Source: Cruoricaptor ignavus
GTDB lineage: Bacteria; Bacteroidota; Bacteroidia; Flavobacteriales; Weeksellaceae
Reading direction: 5' to 3'
DNA: 64,000 nucleotides
Assembly (NCBI RefSeq): GCF_900141665.1
Contig: NZ_FQYI01000001.1
Coordinates: 310,001 to 374,000 of the forward strand
Positions 33,487 to 41,945 of the stretch are shown one piece after another. The first letter of the stretch is position 1. The number at the start of each line of letters is the position of its first letter. Position numbers and translations under genes: made by a program. A model generated the notes under the pieces. That model worked only from the letters and a program-made list of their open reading frames with translations. It made no database searches and had not been told where the DNA came from.

Positions 33487-34791
33487 ATGGAGGGTAATAA
33501 TATACGGAACAAGGCGCGCACGGAGCAGCCAAAACCGGTAATGAGCGATTTCCTGCTGCAGGAGGAGCTTGCGGGCTTCGTACGGGAGCGCATCCCGGAG
33601 CGCGTGGTATTCGCCGGGGGGGCGGGGGCGTACGGCACATTCATCACCTCGGCGGACCTGTCTCGCTACACAAGGGCGGAACTTTTTTCCAAAGCTGGGA
33701 ACAGCTGCCGGATTTTCGCGAGATTTTCTTCTTTTTTCAATGAGAAAGGCACGCCGGACGGGGTGCGGGATGTGCGTGGATTCGCAGTGAAATTTATGCC
33801 GGAGGGCGGCGTGTGGGATCTTGCGGGGCAGAATTTCCCTGTGAGCTTCGTGGAAGATCCGGGGAAGTTTAAAACCCTGGTGCATGTGCTGAAGAAGAAT
33901 CCCGAAACGAATACGGAGAACCGCGCCGCGGCCTGGGAGTTTTTTTCGCAGAATCCGGAGACGCTGCACCTGCTGCTGATGCTTTTTTCCGGGCGGGGGA
34001 TCCCGGCGGGATATGGCAATATGGATGGCTTCGGGGTGAATACTTTTTCCTTCGTTAATGAAAATGAGGAAATTTTCTGGGTGAAATTTCACCTGAAAAC
34101 CCGGCAGGGCATAAGGAATTCCGAAGAGGAAAATCCCGGCAGGCTGAATTTTGCGCAGTCGCTGGTGGATGATGTATCCTCGGGGAATTTCCCGAAGTGG
34201 AAAATGTATGCGCAAATAATGACGCCAGAGCAGGCACACGCGCTGGACTGGAACCCTTTTGACCCGACAAGGGTATGGCCGCACGGGGATTTCCCGCTTG
34301 CCGAGCTTGGCGAACTGGAACTGAGCAGCCTGCCAAAAAATTATTTCGAGGAAGTGGAGAAAGCCGCATTCTCCCCTACCAATCTCATCGACGGTATCGG
34401 GATCTCCCCGGACAGAAATCTTCAGGCGCGCCTCTTTGCCTACCGAGACGCGCAGCGCTACAGGCTGGGCACGCAGGCTGCGCAGCCACAGAGCAGCAAC
34501 CCCCATATCCTCGGAGATTTCTCGCAGTACGAAACGGTTTCCTATCCGCAAGATCCCTACACCCAGTGCGGCTTATTCTATACCAAGGCCCTGAAAACGG
34601 ATGAGGAACGCAGCAGGCTTGCCGAGAACATTGTGAAAAGTATGATAGAAATCTCCTCCCCGCGTAAAAATGATATTATTTTCCGGCAACTGTGCCACTT
34701 TTTCCGCGCAAATGTGGAGCTCGGGATGAAGATTTCAACCGGGCTGGGTATCAATATTGATATGAATATGATGAGCCACGCGGGTTTTTAG
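33487..34791 (+). CDS. Catalase-fold haem protein with Phe in place of the distal His
   Basis: A 434-residue protein of the catalase family, with the catalase order of blocks: RERIPERVV (34-41), RFSSFFNEKGTPDGVRDVRG, ARLFAYRDAQRYRLG and NPFDPTRVWPHGDFP. The proximal haem-ligand Tyr319 and Asn116 are kept. The catalytic distal His, within RVVHA in true catalases, is Phe42 here (RVVFAGGAGAYGTF), coded by TTC. It is also shorter than usual catalases of about 480-500 residues. It probably binds haem but should not break down hydrogen peroxide normally; another haem chemistry is possible. Codons are GC-rich. The enoyl-CoA hydratase gene follows after 33 bases. Confidence 0.88.
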   Translation: MEGNNIRNKARTEQPKPVMSDFLLQEELAGFVRERIPERVVFAGGAGAYGTFITSADLSRYTRAELFSKAGNSCRIFARFSSFFNEKGTPDGVRDVRGFAVKFMPEGGVWDLAGQNFPVSFVEDPGKFKTLVHVLKKNPETNTENRAAAWEFFSQNPETLHLLLMLFSGRGIPAGYGNMDGFGVNTFSFVNENEEIFWVKFHLKTRQGIRNSEEENPGRLNFAQSLVDDVSSGNFPKWKMYAQIMTPEQAHALDWNPFDPTRVWPHGDFPLAELGELELSSLPKNYFEEVEKAAFSPTNLIDGIGISPDRNLQARLFAYRDAQRYRLGTQAAQPQSSNPHILGDFSQYETVSYPQDPYTQCGLFYTKALKTDEERSRLAENIVKSMIEISSPRKNDIIFRQLCHFFRANVELGMKISTGLGINIDMNMMSHAGF

Positions 34792-34824
34792 CTTAATTTT
34801 ATCAAACATTAAATTTCAAAAAAA

Positions 34825-35592
34825 ATGAATTTCGAAAATATCATCACAGAAAAAGATGGAAGAATCGCCACAGTCACCATCACCCGGCCGCAGGCACTGA
34901 ATGCACTGAATGCCGCGACCATCCGGGAACTCAGCGAAGCATTTGAGGAACTTGGAAATGATGCGGATGTGCGCGCCATCATCCTGACAGGGGCGGGAGA
35001 AAAATCCTTCGTCGCGGGAGCGGACATCAAGGAATTCAGTGATTTTGGCGAAGAAAAGGCCACCGAACTTTCCAGAAAAGGGCACGAAAGCCTTTTTAAC
35101 AAAATCGAAAATCTGAAAAAACCAGTGATTGCGGCGGTAAACGGTTTCGCGCTGGGCGGCGGGCTGGAACTGGCGATGAGCTGCCACATCCGCTACGCTT
35201 CGCAGAATGCGAAACTCGGCCTGCCAGAAGTTACCCTTGGGTTAATTCCTGGCTATGGCGGCACGCAAAGGCTGCCGAGGCTGGTGGGCAAAGGGCTTGC
35301 AAACGAAATGATTTTTTCCGCGAAAATGATTTCTGCCGAAAGAGCGAAGGAAATTGGCCTGGTAAATGAAGTATTTTCTGCGGAGGATCTTCTGCCAAAA
35401 GCCAAAGAACTCGCGGAAACCATCACGAAAAATTCACCGATGGCTATTGCCAAAGCCATCGAAGCCGTAAACCTTTCGGACGGCCCAGAAGGTTTTGAAC
35501 GGGAAATAAAATCCTTTGGCGAACTTTTCGAAATGGATGACAAGAAAGAGGGCGTGGCTGCATTTTTGGAAAAAAGGAAGCCGGAATTTTAG
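34825..35592 (+). CDS. Enoyl-CoA hydratase/isomerase family protein
   Basis: A 255-residue crotonase-fold enzyme. The oxyanion-hole motifs are AGADIKEF (about residues 66-73) and NGFALGGGLELAMSCHIRYA (about 107-126). The two catalytic glutamates are in GGGLELA and LPEVTLGLIPGYGGTQ. It adds water to trans-2-enoyl-CoA in fatty acid or amino acid breakdown; the exact substrate is not clear. Length is normal. A 25-codon frame and the dCMP deaminase gene follow directly. Confidence 0.92.
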   Translation: MNFENIITEKDGRIATVTITRPQALNALNAATIRELSEAFEELGNDADVRAIILTGAGEKSFVAGADIKEFSDFGEEKATELSRKGHESLFNKIENLKKPVIAAVNGFALGGGLELAMSCHIRYASQNAKLGLPEVTLGLIPGYGGTQRLPRLVGKGLANEMIFSAKMISAERAKEIGLVNEVFSAEDLLPKAKELAETITKNSPMAIAKAIEAVNLSDGPEGFEREIKSFGELFEMDDKKEGVAAFLEKRKPEF

Positions 35593-35594
35593 TA

Positions 35595-35672
35595 ATGGAC
35601 GAAGAACTCATTCTTCAGGAGAGGCTTTTCTGGGCAATCTGCTCCTGGGCGAAATCCCGAAGTAAATATTAA
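35595..35672 (+). CDS. Possible 25-residue ORF
   Basis: A complete short frame beginning MDEELILQERLFWAICSWAK and ending in a TAA 3 bases before the next start codon. It has an amphipathic look with two Trp. Its fit between two genes suggests it may be translated, but there is no homology evidence and it may be chance. Confidence 0.3.
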   Translation: MDEELILQERLFWAICSWAKSRSKY

Positions 35673-35675
35673 AAA

Positions 35676-36113
35676 TTGACCATTACAAAATTCGACAAAG
35701 CATATCTGAAAATGGCTCAGGAATGGGCGAAACTTTCCTATTGCCAGAGGAAAAAAGTAGGCGCGCTCATCGTGAAAGATAGGATGATCATCTCCGATGG
35801 GTACAACGGGACGCCTTCAGGCTTCGAAAATGAGTGCGAGGATGAAAGCGGAAATACCCATTGGTATGTGCTTCACGCTGAAGCCAACGCGATCCTGAAA
35901 CTGGCTAAGTCCACACAGTCTGCAGAAGGTGCCACTCTCTACCTCACTCTTTCGCCGTGCCGAGAGTGCAGCAAACTCGTGCTGCAGGCGGGCATCCGAA
36001 GGCTTGTCTACATCGATGATTACTCGGATTGCAGCGGTATTGCCTTCCTGAAAGATCGGGGCGTGGAGGTATTGCAAATCCCGCAAATACAACTGATGAG
36101 CGACGAAATATGA
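35676..36113 (+). CDS. dCMP/cytidine deaminase family protein
   Basis: A 145-residue zinc enzyme starting at TTG (35676). The zinc and catalytic motifs are LHAEANAIL (His and Glu, about residues 68-76) and LSPCRECSKLV (two Cys, about 91-101), the pattern of deoxycytidylate deaminases (ComEB type) that feed dUMP and then dTMP synthesis. VGALIVKDRMIISDGYNGTP near the start is also typical. It overlaps xerD by 4 bases (ATGA), so the two are coupled. Confidence 0.88.
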   Translation: MTITKFDKAYLKMAQEWAKLSYCQRKKVGALIVKDRMIISDGYNGTPSGFENECEDESGNTHWYVLHAEANAILKLAKSTQSAEGATLYLTLSPCRECSKLVLQAGIRRLVYIDDYSDCSGIAFLKDRGVEVLQIPQIQLMSDEI

Positions 36114-37006
36114 GGTGGGATGATAGTATTTCTGATTTTGAAAACTACCTGAAGTTCGAGCGAAATCTTTCTCAAAACACCGTCGCCGCCTACCGCCGCG
36201 ATGTCGTTAAACTGAAAAATCTCGCTGAAGACACCTCGCCCGAAACCCTCAGCTACGAGCAGCTGCAGGAGATACTGTACAGGCTCAGCCGGGAGGGCCT
36301 CGGCGAGAGGACGCAGGCACGCTGGATTTCCTCGGTGAAAACCTTTTTTAAATGGATGCTGGAGGAGGATTTCCGCAGTGACAATCCCTCCGCCCTGCTG
36401 GAAACGCCTAAGCTCGGCAAGTATCTGCCCGATACGCTCAGCTTTAACGAAATAGAAAAAATGATCGCCGCCATAGACCGGAGCGAGCCCACTGGCGAGC
36501 GGAACCGCTGCATAGTGGAGGTACTCTACGGCTGCGGATTGCGCGTCTCCGAGCTGGTAAATCTGAAAATTTCAGACATCAATTTTAAAGAAAACTACAT
36601 CCGCGTGCTGGGCAAGGGTTCCAAAATCCGGCTGGTGCCGCTTGCCGATTTCACGGCAGAAGTCATTACCGCTTACAAAACCGGCGCACGGGCAGCGGGC
36701 ATCATTCAGGCAAATTTTGAAGACTTCCTTTTCCTGAACAGAAACGGGCGACCGCTCACCAGAAATATGGTTTTCATCATCATAAAAAATCTCGCCGCGC
36801 AGGCGGGCATCCGCAAGAACATTTCGCCACACACCTTCCGCCACTCCTACGCCACGCACCTGCTGCAGAACGGCGCAGACCTCCGGTTTATCCAAGAAAT
36901 GCTAGGCCACAGCAGCATTACCACCACAGAAATTTACACACACCTGCAGACCAGGGAGCTGCGCGATGCGATCCTGAACTGCCACCCAAGAAATAAAAAA
37001 ATATGA
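36110..37006 (+). CDS. xerD: Tyrosine recombinase XerD
   Basis: 298 residues from the ATG at 36110, which overlaps the deaminase stop by 4 bases. The N-terminal core-binding domain (about residues 1-90) includes FERNLSQNTVAAYRRDV. The catalytic domain has Arg (GLRVSELV), Lys (GKGSKIRLVPL), His and Arg (HTFRHSYATHLLQNG), His (LGHSS) and the nucleophile Tyr (TTEIYTHLQ). XerD with XerC resolves chromosome dimers at dif. Length and N-terminus fit XerD rather than a phage integrase. It overlaps the Nudix gene by 4 bases. Confidence 0.92.
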   Translation: MRWDDSISDFENYLKFERNLSQNTVAAYRRDVVKLKNLAEDTSPETLSYEQLQEILYRLSREGLGERTQARWISSVKTFFKWMLEEDFRSDNPSALLETPKLGKYLPDTLSFNEIEKMIAAIDRSEPTGERNRCIVEVLYGCGLRVSELVNLKISDINFKENYIRVLGKGSKIRLVPLADFTAEVITAYKTGARAAGIIQANFEDFLFLNRNGRPLTRNMVFIIIKNLAAQAGIRKNISPHTFRHSYATHLLQNGADLRFIQEMLGHSSITTTEIYTHLQTRELRDAILNCHPRNKKI

Positions 37007-37515
37007 AGCAAATGAGATTCTGTCCGCAATGCGGCAAAAAAAGCCTCCGCTGGGATGGCGAGAAAAAATGGGACTGCCCGGATTGCGATTTTGTTCTGTT
37101 TCACAACTGTGCGGCGGCAGTGGCCGTGGTAGTGAAGTGCGGCGAGGAAATATTGCTGACGCGTAGAAACCAGGAGCCCTGCAAGGGGAAGCTGGATCTG
37201 GCTGGGGGCTTCTCCGACCCCGGGGAATCGGCTGAGGAAACCTGCGCCAGGGAGCTGCGGGAGGAACTGAAACTAGAAGCCGCGCCGGGGGATTTTAAAA
37301 TCCTCTGCACTATGCACAATGTGTATCATTACAAAGGCATCGACTACAATACGCTTGATATTTTCTTTGAGCTGAATCTCGCGGAGAAACCGGATCTCAC
37401 CCTTGCCGAAGAAGAAATCGGAGAAGTACTCTGGCTAAAGAAATCTGAAATAAAGCCGGAAGAAATCGCCTTTGAATCCCAGAAAAAATTCTTCCGGGAA
37501 TATCTTGCTCAGTAG
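37003..37515 (+). CDS. Nudix hydrolase with N-terminal zinc ribbon
   Basis: A 170-residue protein. Two CxxC pairs near the N-terminus (CPQCGKK and CPDC, about residues 7-30) form a zinc ribbon. The Nudix box, GGFSDPGESAEETCARELRE, then E-L (about 67-88), fits the G-x5-E-x7-R-E-U-x-E-E pattern and binds the metal. Similar two-domain proteins hydrolyse NADH or other nucleoside diphosphates; the substrate is not settled here. It overlaps xerD (ATGA) and, tail-to-tail, the haem-binding protein gene by 7 bases. Confidence 0.9.
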   Translation: MKQMRFCPQCGKKSLRWDGEKKWDCPDCDFVLFHNCAAAVAVVVKCGEEILLTRRNQEPCKGKLDLAGGFSDPGESAEETCARELREELKLEAAPGDFKILCTMHNVYHYKGIDYNTLDIFFELNLAEKPDLTLAEEEIGEVLWLKKSEIKPEEIAFESQKKFFREYLAQ

Positions 37516-37970
37516 TTGCCGCTCTTCAGCAGCCCGTCGAAATAGCTGACCAGCAGCTTGCTCTGTGCCTCGCTGAGCCGCGCATCGGGATGCTGAGCCA
37601 CATAGCCCGGCAGCGGCATCCGCTTCTCGATAATGTCTGCCGAGGAATTCTGAAGCATATTTTGCTTCAGGTAATCATTGTAAGTGCCCCACTCGGAAAA
37701 ATTTAGGTGGCGGCGGCCGGAATTGATGTGATTTTTTAATGACCAGGAAATTGGCGCTACATAAGCATAGTCGGGGTAAACGGTCTCGTTAGAGTGGCAG
37801 TCGTAGCAGGAATTTTTCAGCAGCTCGGCGATTTCCGGCGGAGTCTGCATCAGGTCTATGAAATTTTCACTTTTTTTCACCGGCTTATTGGTTCTGTCTA
37901 CCGGGATGAACTGAATGAGCGCAAAAACAATCAGCGACCAGTAGAGTATGTCAAGAAGTTTTTTCATCAT
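37509..37970 (-). CDS. Haem-binding domain protein, membrane-anchored
   Basis: A 153-residue protein. One N-terminal membrane anchor (LLDILYWSLIVFALIQFI) is followed by a periplasmic domain with a CYDCH haem c motif (Cys55, Cys58, His59), the pattern of the bacterial haem-binding domain family. A C-terminal MPLPGYVAQHPDARLSEAQ suits an axial Met ligand. It probably carries electrons or senses redox state. Its start lies in the last 20 bases of the Ig-like lipoprotein gene, so it ends a long minus-strand run of envelope genes. Confidence 0.82.
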   Translation of the reverse strand: MMKKLLDILYWSLIVFALIQFIPVDRTNKPVKKSENFIDLMQTPPEIAELLKNSCYDCHSNETVYPDYAYVAPISWSLKNHINSGRRHLNFSEWGTYNDYLKQNMLQNSSADIIEKRMPLPGYVAQHPDARLSEAQSKLLVSYFDGLLKSGNY

Positions 37971-39585
37971 TTCTCAAATCCCAGGTTTCTACCATTTCCC
38001 AAAGCGCGCGGATTTCAATTGGCTTTTTGTAAATGTACACATCTTCTGCAGGCGTCCCCGACTGAAAATCAGCATAATCGTACACTCCGTTACCGTCATT
38101 ATCCACCAAAATCCTCGCGGTGTACCGCCCCGGTTTCAGCGCGGAAAATTTTATCAAGCCTCCCTGTGTAAATTGGGAGTAAACTGGCTCAAATCTTTCA
38201 TCCAGCAGCTGGAACCAAAATTTCGAATCCGGCGCATTTTTCAGTTGAAATGTGATGGTGCCGAAATCTTCGCGGCGGGCGGTTTCAAACTCAAAGCGAT
38301 AAGAACTGGCGGGGCTTTCGTAATAGCTTCTCACGCTTCCTTTCGGGATATCCAGCTGCCACCGCCTAGAGGGCTCAAACTGAGATTTTACCAGAATTTT
38401 AAAGGGGTTGTCCGAAGAAATTTCGGCGGTAAATTGCTGGTTTATACTGTCTGTTTTCAGCGTCCATTTCTGGGTATCAATGGCGTGGATTTCATAATTG
38501 GAAACGATTTCAAAACTGTTTTCCGGATGAATGGAGCCGCCGCTGTAGCTCTGCAGCGTCATCTCATTTTTAGGGCTCATCCGATAGAAAATGGAAGCCG
38601 TGCCGCTAAGGGTATCCGCCCTGTAGCGGAATTTCATGTTTTCACTTTTGCCCTGCCCAAGGTTCTGTGCCTGCGCATCGAACCAGATACGCACGCTGTC
38701 GGATCTCGTTCTGTGCGTGGTTTTGTATTCCGTGAGCCTTTCATCTTCCGGGGAAATTTCCACCTGCTCCGGCCCGCCCTCGAAAAGCATCAGGATACCG
38801 CCAGGCACCTCCCGCGCTTCGGAGAACCTCAGCCTTTTTTTTACGGGCATCAGGCTCAGTTTCATCCCTGAAATATTTTCATTTAAATCAAAACCGCTTT
38901 TCAGAAATGCCACCGATTCCTTGCCGGCATCGTAAGCGGAATTCTGATTTTCATCATTGAAAGCCAAAATTCGGTACCGCCCCTCCGCAAGGTAAGACAA
39001 TTCGAAATACCCGTCTGGGTCGGCCCTGGTGATGTAGTAAGGTTTTTTGGTAAAATCTGCCCGGCCTGCCGTTTCAGGGTAAAGCCCCACCACAATATTG
39101 CTCTTCGGGTCCCGCTGCTCGGCTCCGCTGCCCTTCATCGCGTCGGAAACCTCGCCGCTGATGTAGAGGTTATCAATCTCAGGCCCCGTGGAAAAGGCAA
39201 AATTGAAATACGGTAGAGCGTTCCCCTCGTTCAGGTCTGCAATGGCGTTCCCAAAATTGAAACTGTAGGTAGTGTTTGGCTGCAGATCCTCCTCCCACCG
39301 GATTAGGATGTACCTGTTGCCAAGGTTGCTGGGCAGTATCCTTTTAATGTGCCTTATCTCCGGGGTAATGGTAAGGTTTCGGCTAATGTCCCTTAGCGTG
39401 ATGAGCTCATTAAACTCCAGCCTCAGCTCGCGCAAATCGGTAGGCACATTTATTCGTGTGGAGTCTATATTTGCCTTTACAAACTTCGGGGCTATGGTAT
39501 CCCTCGCACCGCCCACGGGCGAACCCACTCGGGCGCAACTGCCGAGGACCAGGGCGAAAAATATGAGAGAAAGCCAGCGCTTCAT
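37951..39585 (-). CDS. Large lipoprotein with Ig-like domain
   Basis: A 544-residue protein. The signal peptide ends in the lipobox GSCARVG (Cys17), so it is lipid-anchored in the envelope. Residues about 25-130 form an Ig-like fold of the SbsA type (RINVPTDLRELRLEFNELI, NTTYSFNFGNAI). A carboxypeptidase-regulatory-like beta domain (YISGEV...DGYFELSYLAEGRYRILAF) follows, and the end (GRYTARILVDNDGNGVYDY) is similar. It is a common Bacteroidetes envelope protein whose role is not known. It lies 24 bases after the serine hydrolase and overlaps the haem-binding gene by 20 bases. Confidence 0.82.
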   Translation of the reverse strand: MKRWLSLIFFALVLGSCARVGSPVGGARDTIAPKFVKANIDSTRINVPTDLRELRLEFNELITLRDISRNLTITPEIRHIKRILPSNLGNRYILIRWEEDLQPNTTYSFNFGNAIADLNEGNALPYFNFAFSTGPEIDNLYISGEVSDAMKGSGAEQRDPKSNIVVGLYPETAGRADFTKKPYYITRADPDGYFELSYLAEGRYRILAFNDENQNSAYDAGKESVAFLKSGFDLNENISGMKLSLMPVKKRLRFSEAREVPGGILMLFEGGPEQVEISPEDERLTEYKTTHRTRSDSVRIWFDAQAQNLGQGKSENMKFRYRADTLSGTASIFYRMSPKNEMTLQSYSGGSIHPENSFEIVSNYEIHAIDTQKWTLKTDSINQQFTAEISSDNPFKILVKSQFEPSRRWQLDIPKGSVRSYYESPASSYRFEFETARREDFGTITFQLKNAPDSKFWFQLLDERFEPVYSQFTQGGLIKFSALKPGRYTARILVDNDGNGVYDYADFQSGTPAEDVYIYKKPIEIRALWEMVETWDLRNDEKTS

Positions 39586-39609
39586 TTGAGAAATTTACAC
39601 AAAAATAGG

Positions 39610-40869
39610 CTATTCGGAGTAAACTTCGGCACTGTCTGCCTGCTGGGGATTCGCGTGCAGCTCTTTTCTCAGCCGGTCTGCTTCCGGCGGAAAATCTTCA
39701 AACATCGAGGAAATCGCCAGCGCAGAATACACCCTCCTGGAATATTTATTCCCAATGGCAACGATGGTGGCTTTGCTCTTCGGCAAATGCGCGAACACCG
39801 CGTTGCTGCCGTGCCACCAGCCGTTGTGGTAGGTGAGTTTTTCGCCATTATCAAAAATCTTCATGCGGAAGCCAAGCCCATAATTGTTCACCCCCGGTTT
39901 TTCGGTGCTGTACGGCTGGAAAATCCTATCCATCAGATCCTTCCTAAGAAATTTTTCGGAAAACATTGCCTGGGAAAACCGCAGCAGATCCCGCGGCGTG
40001 GAATAGACATTTTTATCTCCGTACACAAGGTCTAGCCGGTCTAGCGCAAACTGCTTCGGCCCTTTCGGGTAGAAGGACGGTGTGGCGGTAGCGGAATCTT
40101 TTTCCATAAAAATGAAGCTGCGCGACATTTTCAGCGGCTGGAATAGCATGATCTGCATAGCCTCTGGGAAAGGCTTTTTCGTAATTTTTTCAATGATGAG
40201 CGCCAGCATCGCATAGTTGGTATTGCAGTACATAAAGCCCGTGCCGGTAGGCCGCGCCAGGGGCGGCTGGTATCGGATGAGGAGATTCAGGATGTCCCTG
40301 TTGGTAAGGAATTTTTTGCTGAGCTCCTCCGGCGCAGGCTTTAGTTTTTCGATGAAATATTCGTATTTCGGCAAGCCGCTCCGCTGGCTGAGCAGCGTGA
40401 AAACTGTGACTTCGGGATACGGAAATTCTGGGAAGAATTTCGTGACCTTGTCCTCCAGGCTGAGTTTGCCGGTTTCTACCAGTTTCAGCGCTACCACCGC
40501 TGTCATCGGCTTGCTCACGGAGGCTATGTGCATCGGCGTTTCGGCATCTATCGGCTCGGTATTAGGCCCGTAGCGGTGGCCGCGGTACTCTTCCAGCAAA
40601 ACAACATCTGCCTTCGCCACCAGAATACCTCCCCAAAGATCGCCCGCCTCCCACACGGATTTATAATAATCCTGCAGCTCCGCTACCTTTGCCTGGCGGT
40701 CGGGCATTTGTCGGTCTCTTTCCGAGAAAATTTTGCTGAAATCCACCTCGCTGAAATCGCCGTACTCCGGCACCGCGCTGACCGGCTCTTTCCTCAGTTC
40801 TTCTTTTTTTTTGCAGGAAAGCAGGCTTATAAAAATCAATATTACCCAATGAAACTTTCGGATTCTCAT
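39610..40869 (-). CDS. Beta-lactamase-fold serine hydrolase, lipoprotein
   Basis: A 419-residue protein with a lipoprotein signal (WVILIFISLLSCKKK). It has the class C beta-lactamase/PBP4* fold: the S-x-x-K motif is IASVSKPMTAVVALK, a Tyr motif is GFMYCNTNYAMLALI, and the H-x-G motif is YHNGWWHGSNAVF. Such proteins act as D-aminopeptidases, esterases or DD-peptidases in the envelope; the substrate here is not known. It lies 24 bases before the Ig-like lipoprotein gene. Confidence 0.87.
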   Translation of the reverse strand: MRIRKFHWVILIFISLLSCKKKEELRKEPVSAVPEYGDFSEVDFSKIFSERDRQMPDRQAKVAELQDYYKSVWEAGDLWGGILVAKADVVLLEEYRGHRYGPNTEPIDAETPMHIASVSKPMTAVVALKLVETGKLSLEDKVTKFFPEFPYPEVTVFTLLSQRSGLPKYEYFIEKLKPAPEELSKKFLTNRDILNLLIRYQPPLARPTGTGFMYCNTNYAMLALIIEKITKKPFPEAMQIMLFQPLKMSRSFIFMEKDSATATPSFYPKGPKQFALDRLDLVYGDKNVYSTPRDLLRFSQAMFSEKFLRKDLMDRIFQPYSTEKPGVNNYGLGFRMKIFDNGEKLTYHNGWWHGSNAVFAHLPKSKATIVAIGNKYSRRVYSALAISSMFEDFPPEADRLRKELHANPQQADSAEVYSE

Positions 40870-40944
40870 TCAGAAATAAAAGGTAGCAATTTACTGGAAA
40901 ATGTCGCAATGGCGAAACTGTATTCTTTTAAAATTTTCTTAAAA

Positions 40945-41904
40945 TTAATCTCCTGCCAGGGTGCCGGAATAGAGTTTTAGTATTTTTTCGACTATGACTT
41001 TTGCCAGTTTTTCCTTGCTCTCGCGCGTCCAGCCGGCGATGTGCGGCGTGATGATAACTTTCTTGGAATCAAGGAGAAATTGGAGGTTCTCGTCCGCGGC
41101 TTTCAGGTTTTCAAAGGAGGATTTTTCATACTCCAGCACATCGAGCGCGGCACCCTTTATTTTTCCCGATTGTATGCCGGATGCCAGGTCTGCAGTATTT
41201 ACATTCTCCCCCCTCGCAGTATTGATGAAGTAAAAAGGCTTCTGCATTTTTCGTATAAATTCCTCATTTATCAGGTAGCGCGTCTCGGCACTCAGCGGAA
41301 TATGCAGGCTCAGGATATCCGCCTGATTCTGAAGCTCTTCCAGAGATACCTGCTTGGCAAATCTATCTCCAAGCCCAGAAACTATATCGTGGAAAATCAC
41401 CTCGCAGCCAAAGCCCGAGAGCCGCTTCGCGGTAGCCTTCCCCATATTTCCGTAGCCTATGATTCCGAAAGTTTTCCCCAAAAGCTCCTCGCCGCGGTTT
41501 TCCTCCCGTAGCCAGATGCCGTTTTTTACTTCGCTGGAGGAAATAATCAGCCTGTTCATCAGCGTGAGCAACATACCGAGGACATGCTCGGCAAGGGCAT
41601 CGCGGTTGCCCTCGGGCGCGTTCAGGAGTGCGATGCCGAGCCGCCCTGCCGCACCTGTATCGATGTTTTCCATCCCCGCACCTACCCTTGCGATGAATTT
41701 TAGGTGGGGAGCATTTTCCAGAAAATTTTCATCCAGAGGAATTCTGCTGCGGATGATGATTCCGTCAAAATCGTTTATTTTTTTTAAAACCTCGTCATAG
41801 TTTGAAGAAAAGTCATCATAAATTTGAAAGCCCCGAGCCGAAAGCTCTTCGGCAATCAGTGGATGATTCCTGTCCAGCTGCAGAATTTTCCCGGAGTTCA
41901 TCAA
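40945..41904 (-). CDS. D-2-hydroxyacid dehydrogenase (phosphoglycerate dehydrogenase-like)
   Basis: A 319-residue NAD-linked enzyme. The nucleotide-binding Rossmann motif is FGIIGYGNMGKATAKRL (about residues 145-161). Catalytic residues are Arg and Glu around NTARGENVNTADLA and GAALDVLEYE, and His in ITPHIAGWTRES. RVGAGMENIDTGAAGRLGIA is typical of SerA-like members. It could make 3-phosphohydroxypyruvate for serine synthesis or reduce another keto acid. It lacks the C-terminal ACT domain of long SerA proteins. It lies 41 bases downstream of the thioesterase. Confidence 0.87.
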   Translation of the reverse strand: MMNSGKILQLDRNHPLIAEELSARGFQIYDDFSSNYDEVLKKINDFDGIIIRSRIPLDENFLENAPHLKFIARVGAGMENIDTGAAGRLGIALLNAPEGNRDALAEHVLGMLLTLMNRLIISSSEVKNGIWLREENRGEELLGKTFGIIGYGNMGKATAKRLSGFGCEVIFHDIVSGLGDRFAKQVSLEELQNQADILSLHIPLSAETRYLINEEFIRKMQKPFYFINTARGENVNTADLASGIQSGKIKGAALDVLEYEKSSFENLKAADENLQFLLDSKKVIITPHIAGWTRESKEKLAKVIVEKILKLYSGTLAGD

Positions 41905-41945
41905 TTATTTTTTTCTGATTTTAGCTGACTTCTTGGCATTGGTAA

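Noticed and set aside
33601-33630. Sequencing error as the cause of the missing catalase His
   Set aside because: His (CAC/CAT) to Phe (TTC) needs two changes and the frame stays open on both sides, so a simple miscall is unlikely, though re-sequencing would settle it.
33472-34551. Long open frame antisense to the catalase-like gene
   Set aside because: The plus-strand catalase frame has clear family motifs; the antisense frame is Arg/Pro/His-rich and is a by-product of GC-rich codons.
36110-37006. xerD as a phage or integron integrase
   Set aside because: Length, N-terminal domain and operon with dCMP deaminase and Nudix genes fit the chromosomal XerD; no attachment site or cargo is seen.
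37948-38871. Open frame antisense to the Ig-like lipoprotein
   Set aside because: No start signal and atypical composition; the minus-strand lipoprotein is clearly real.
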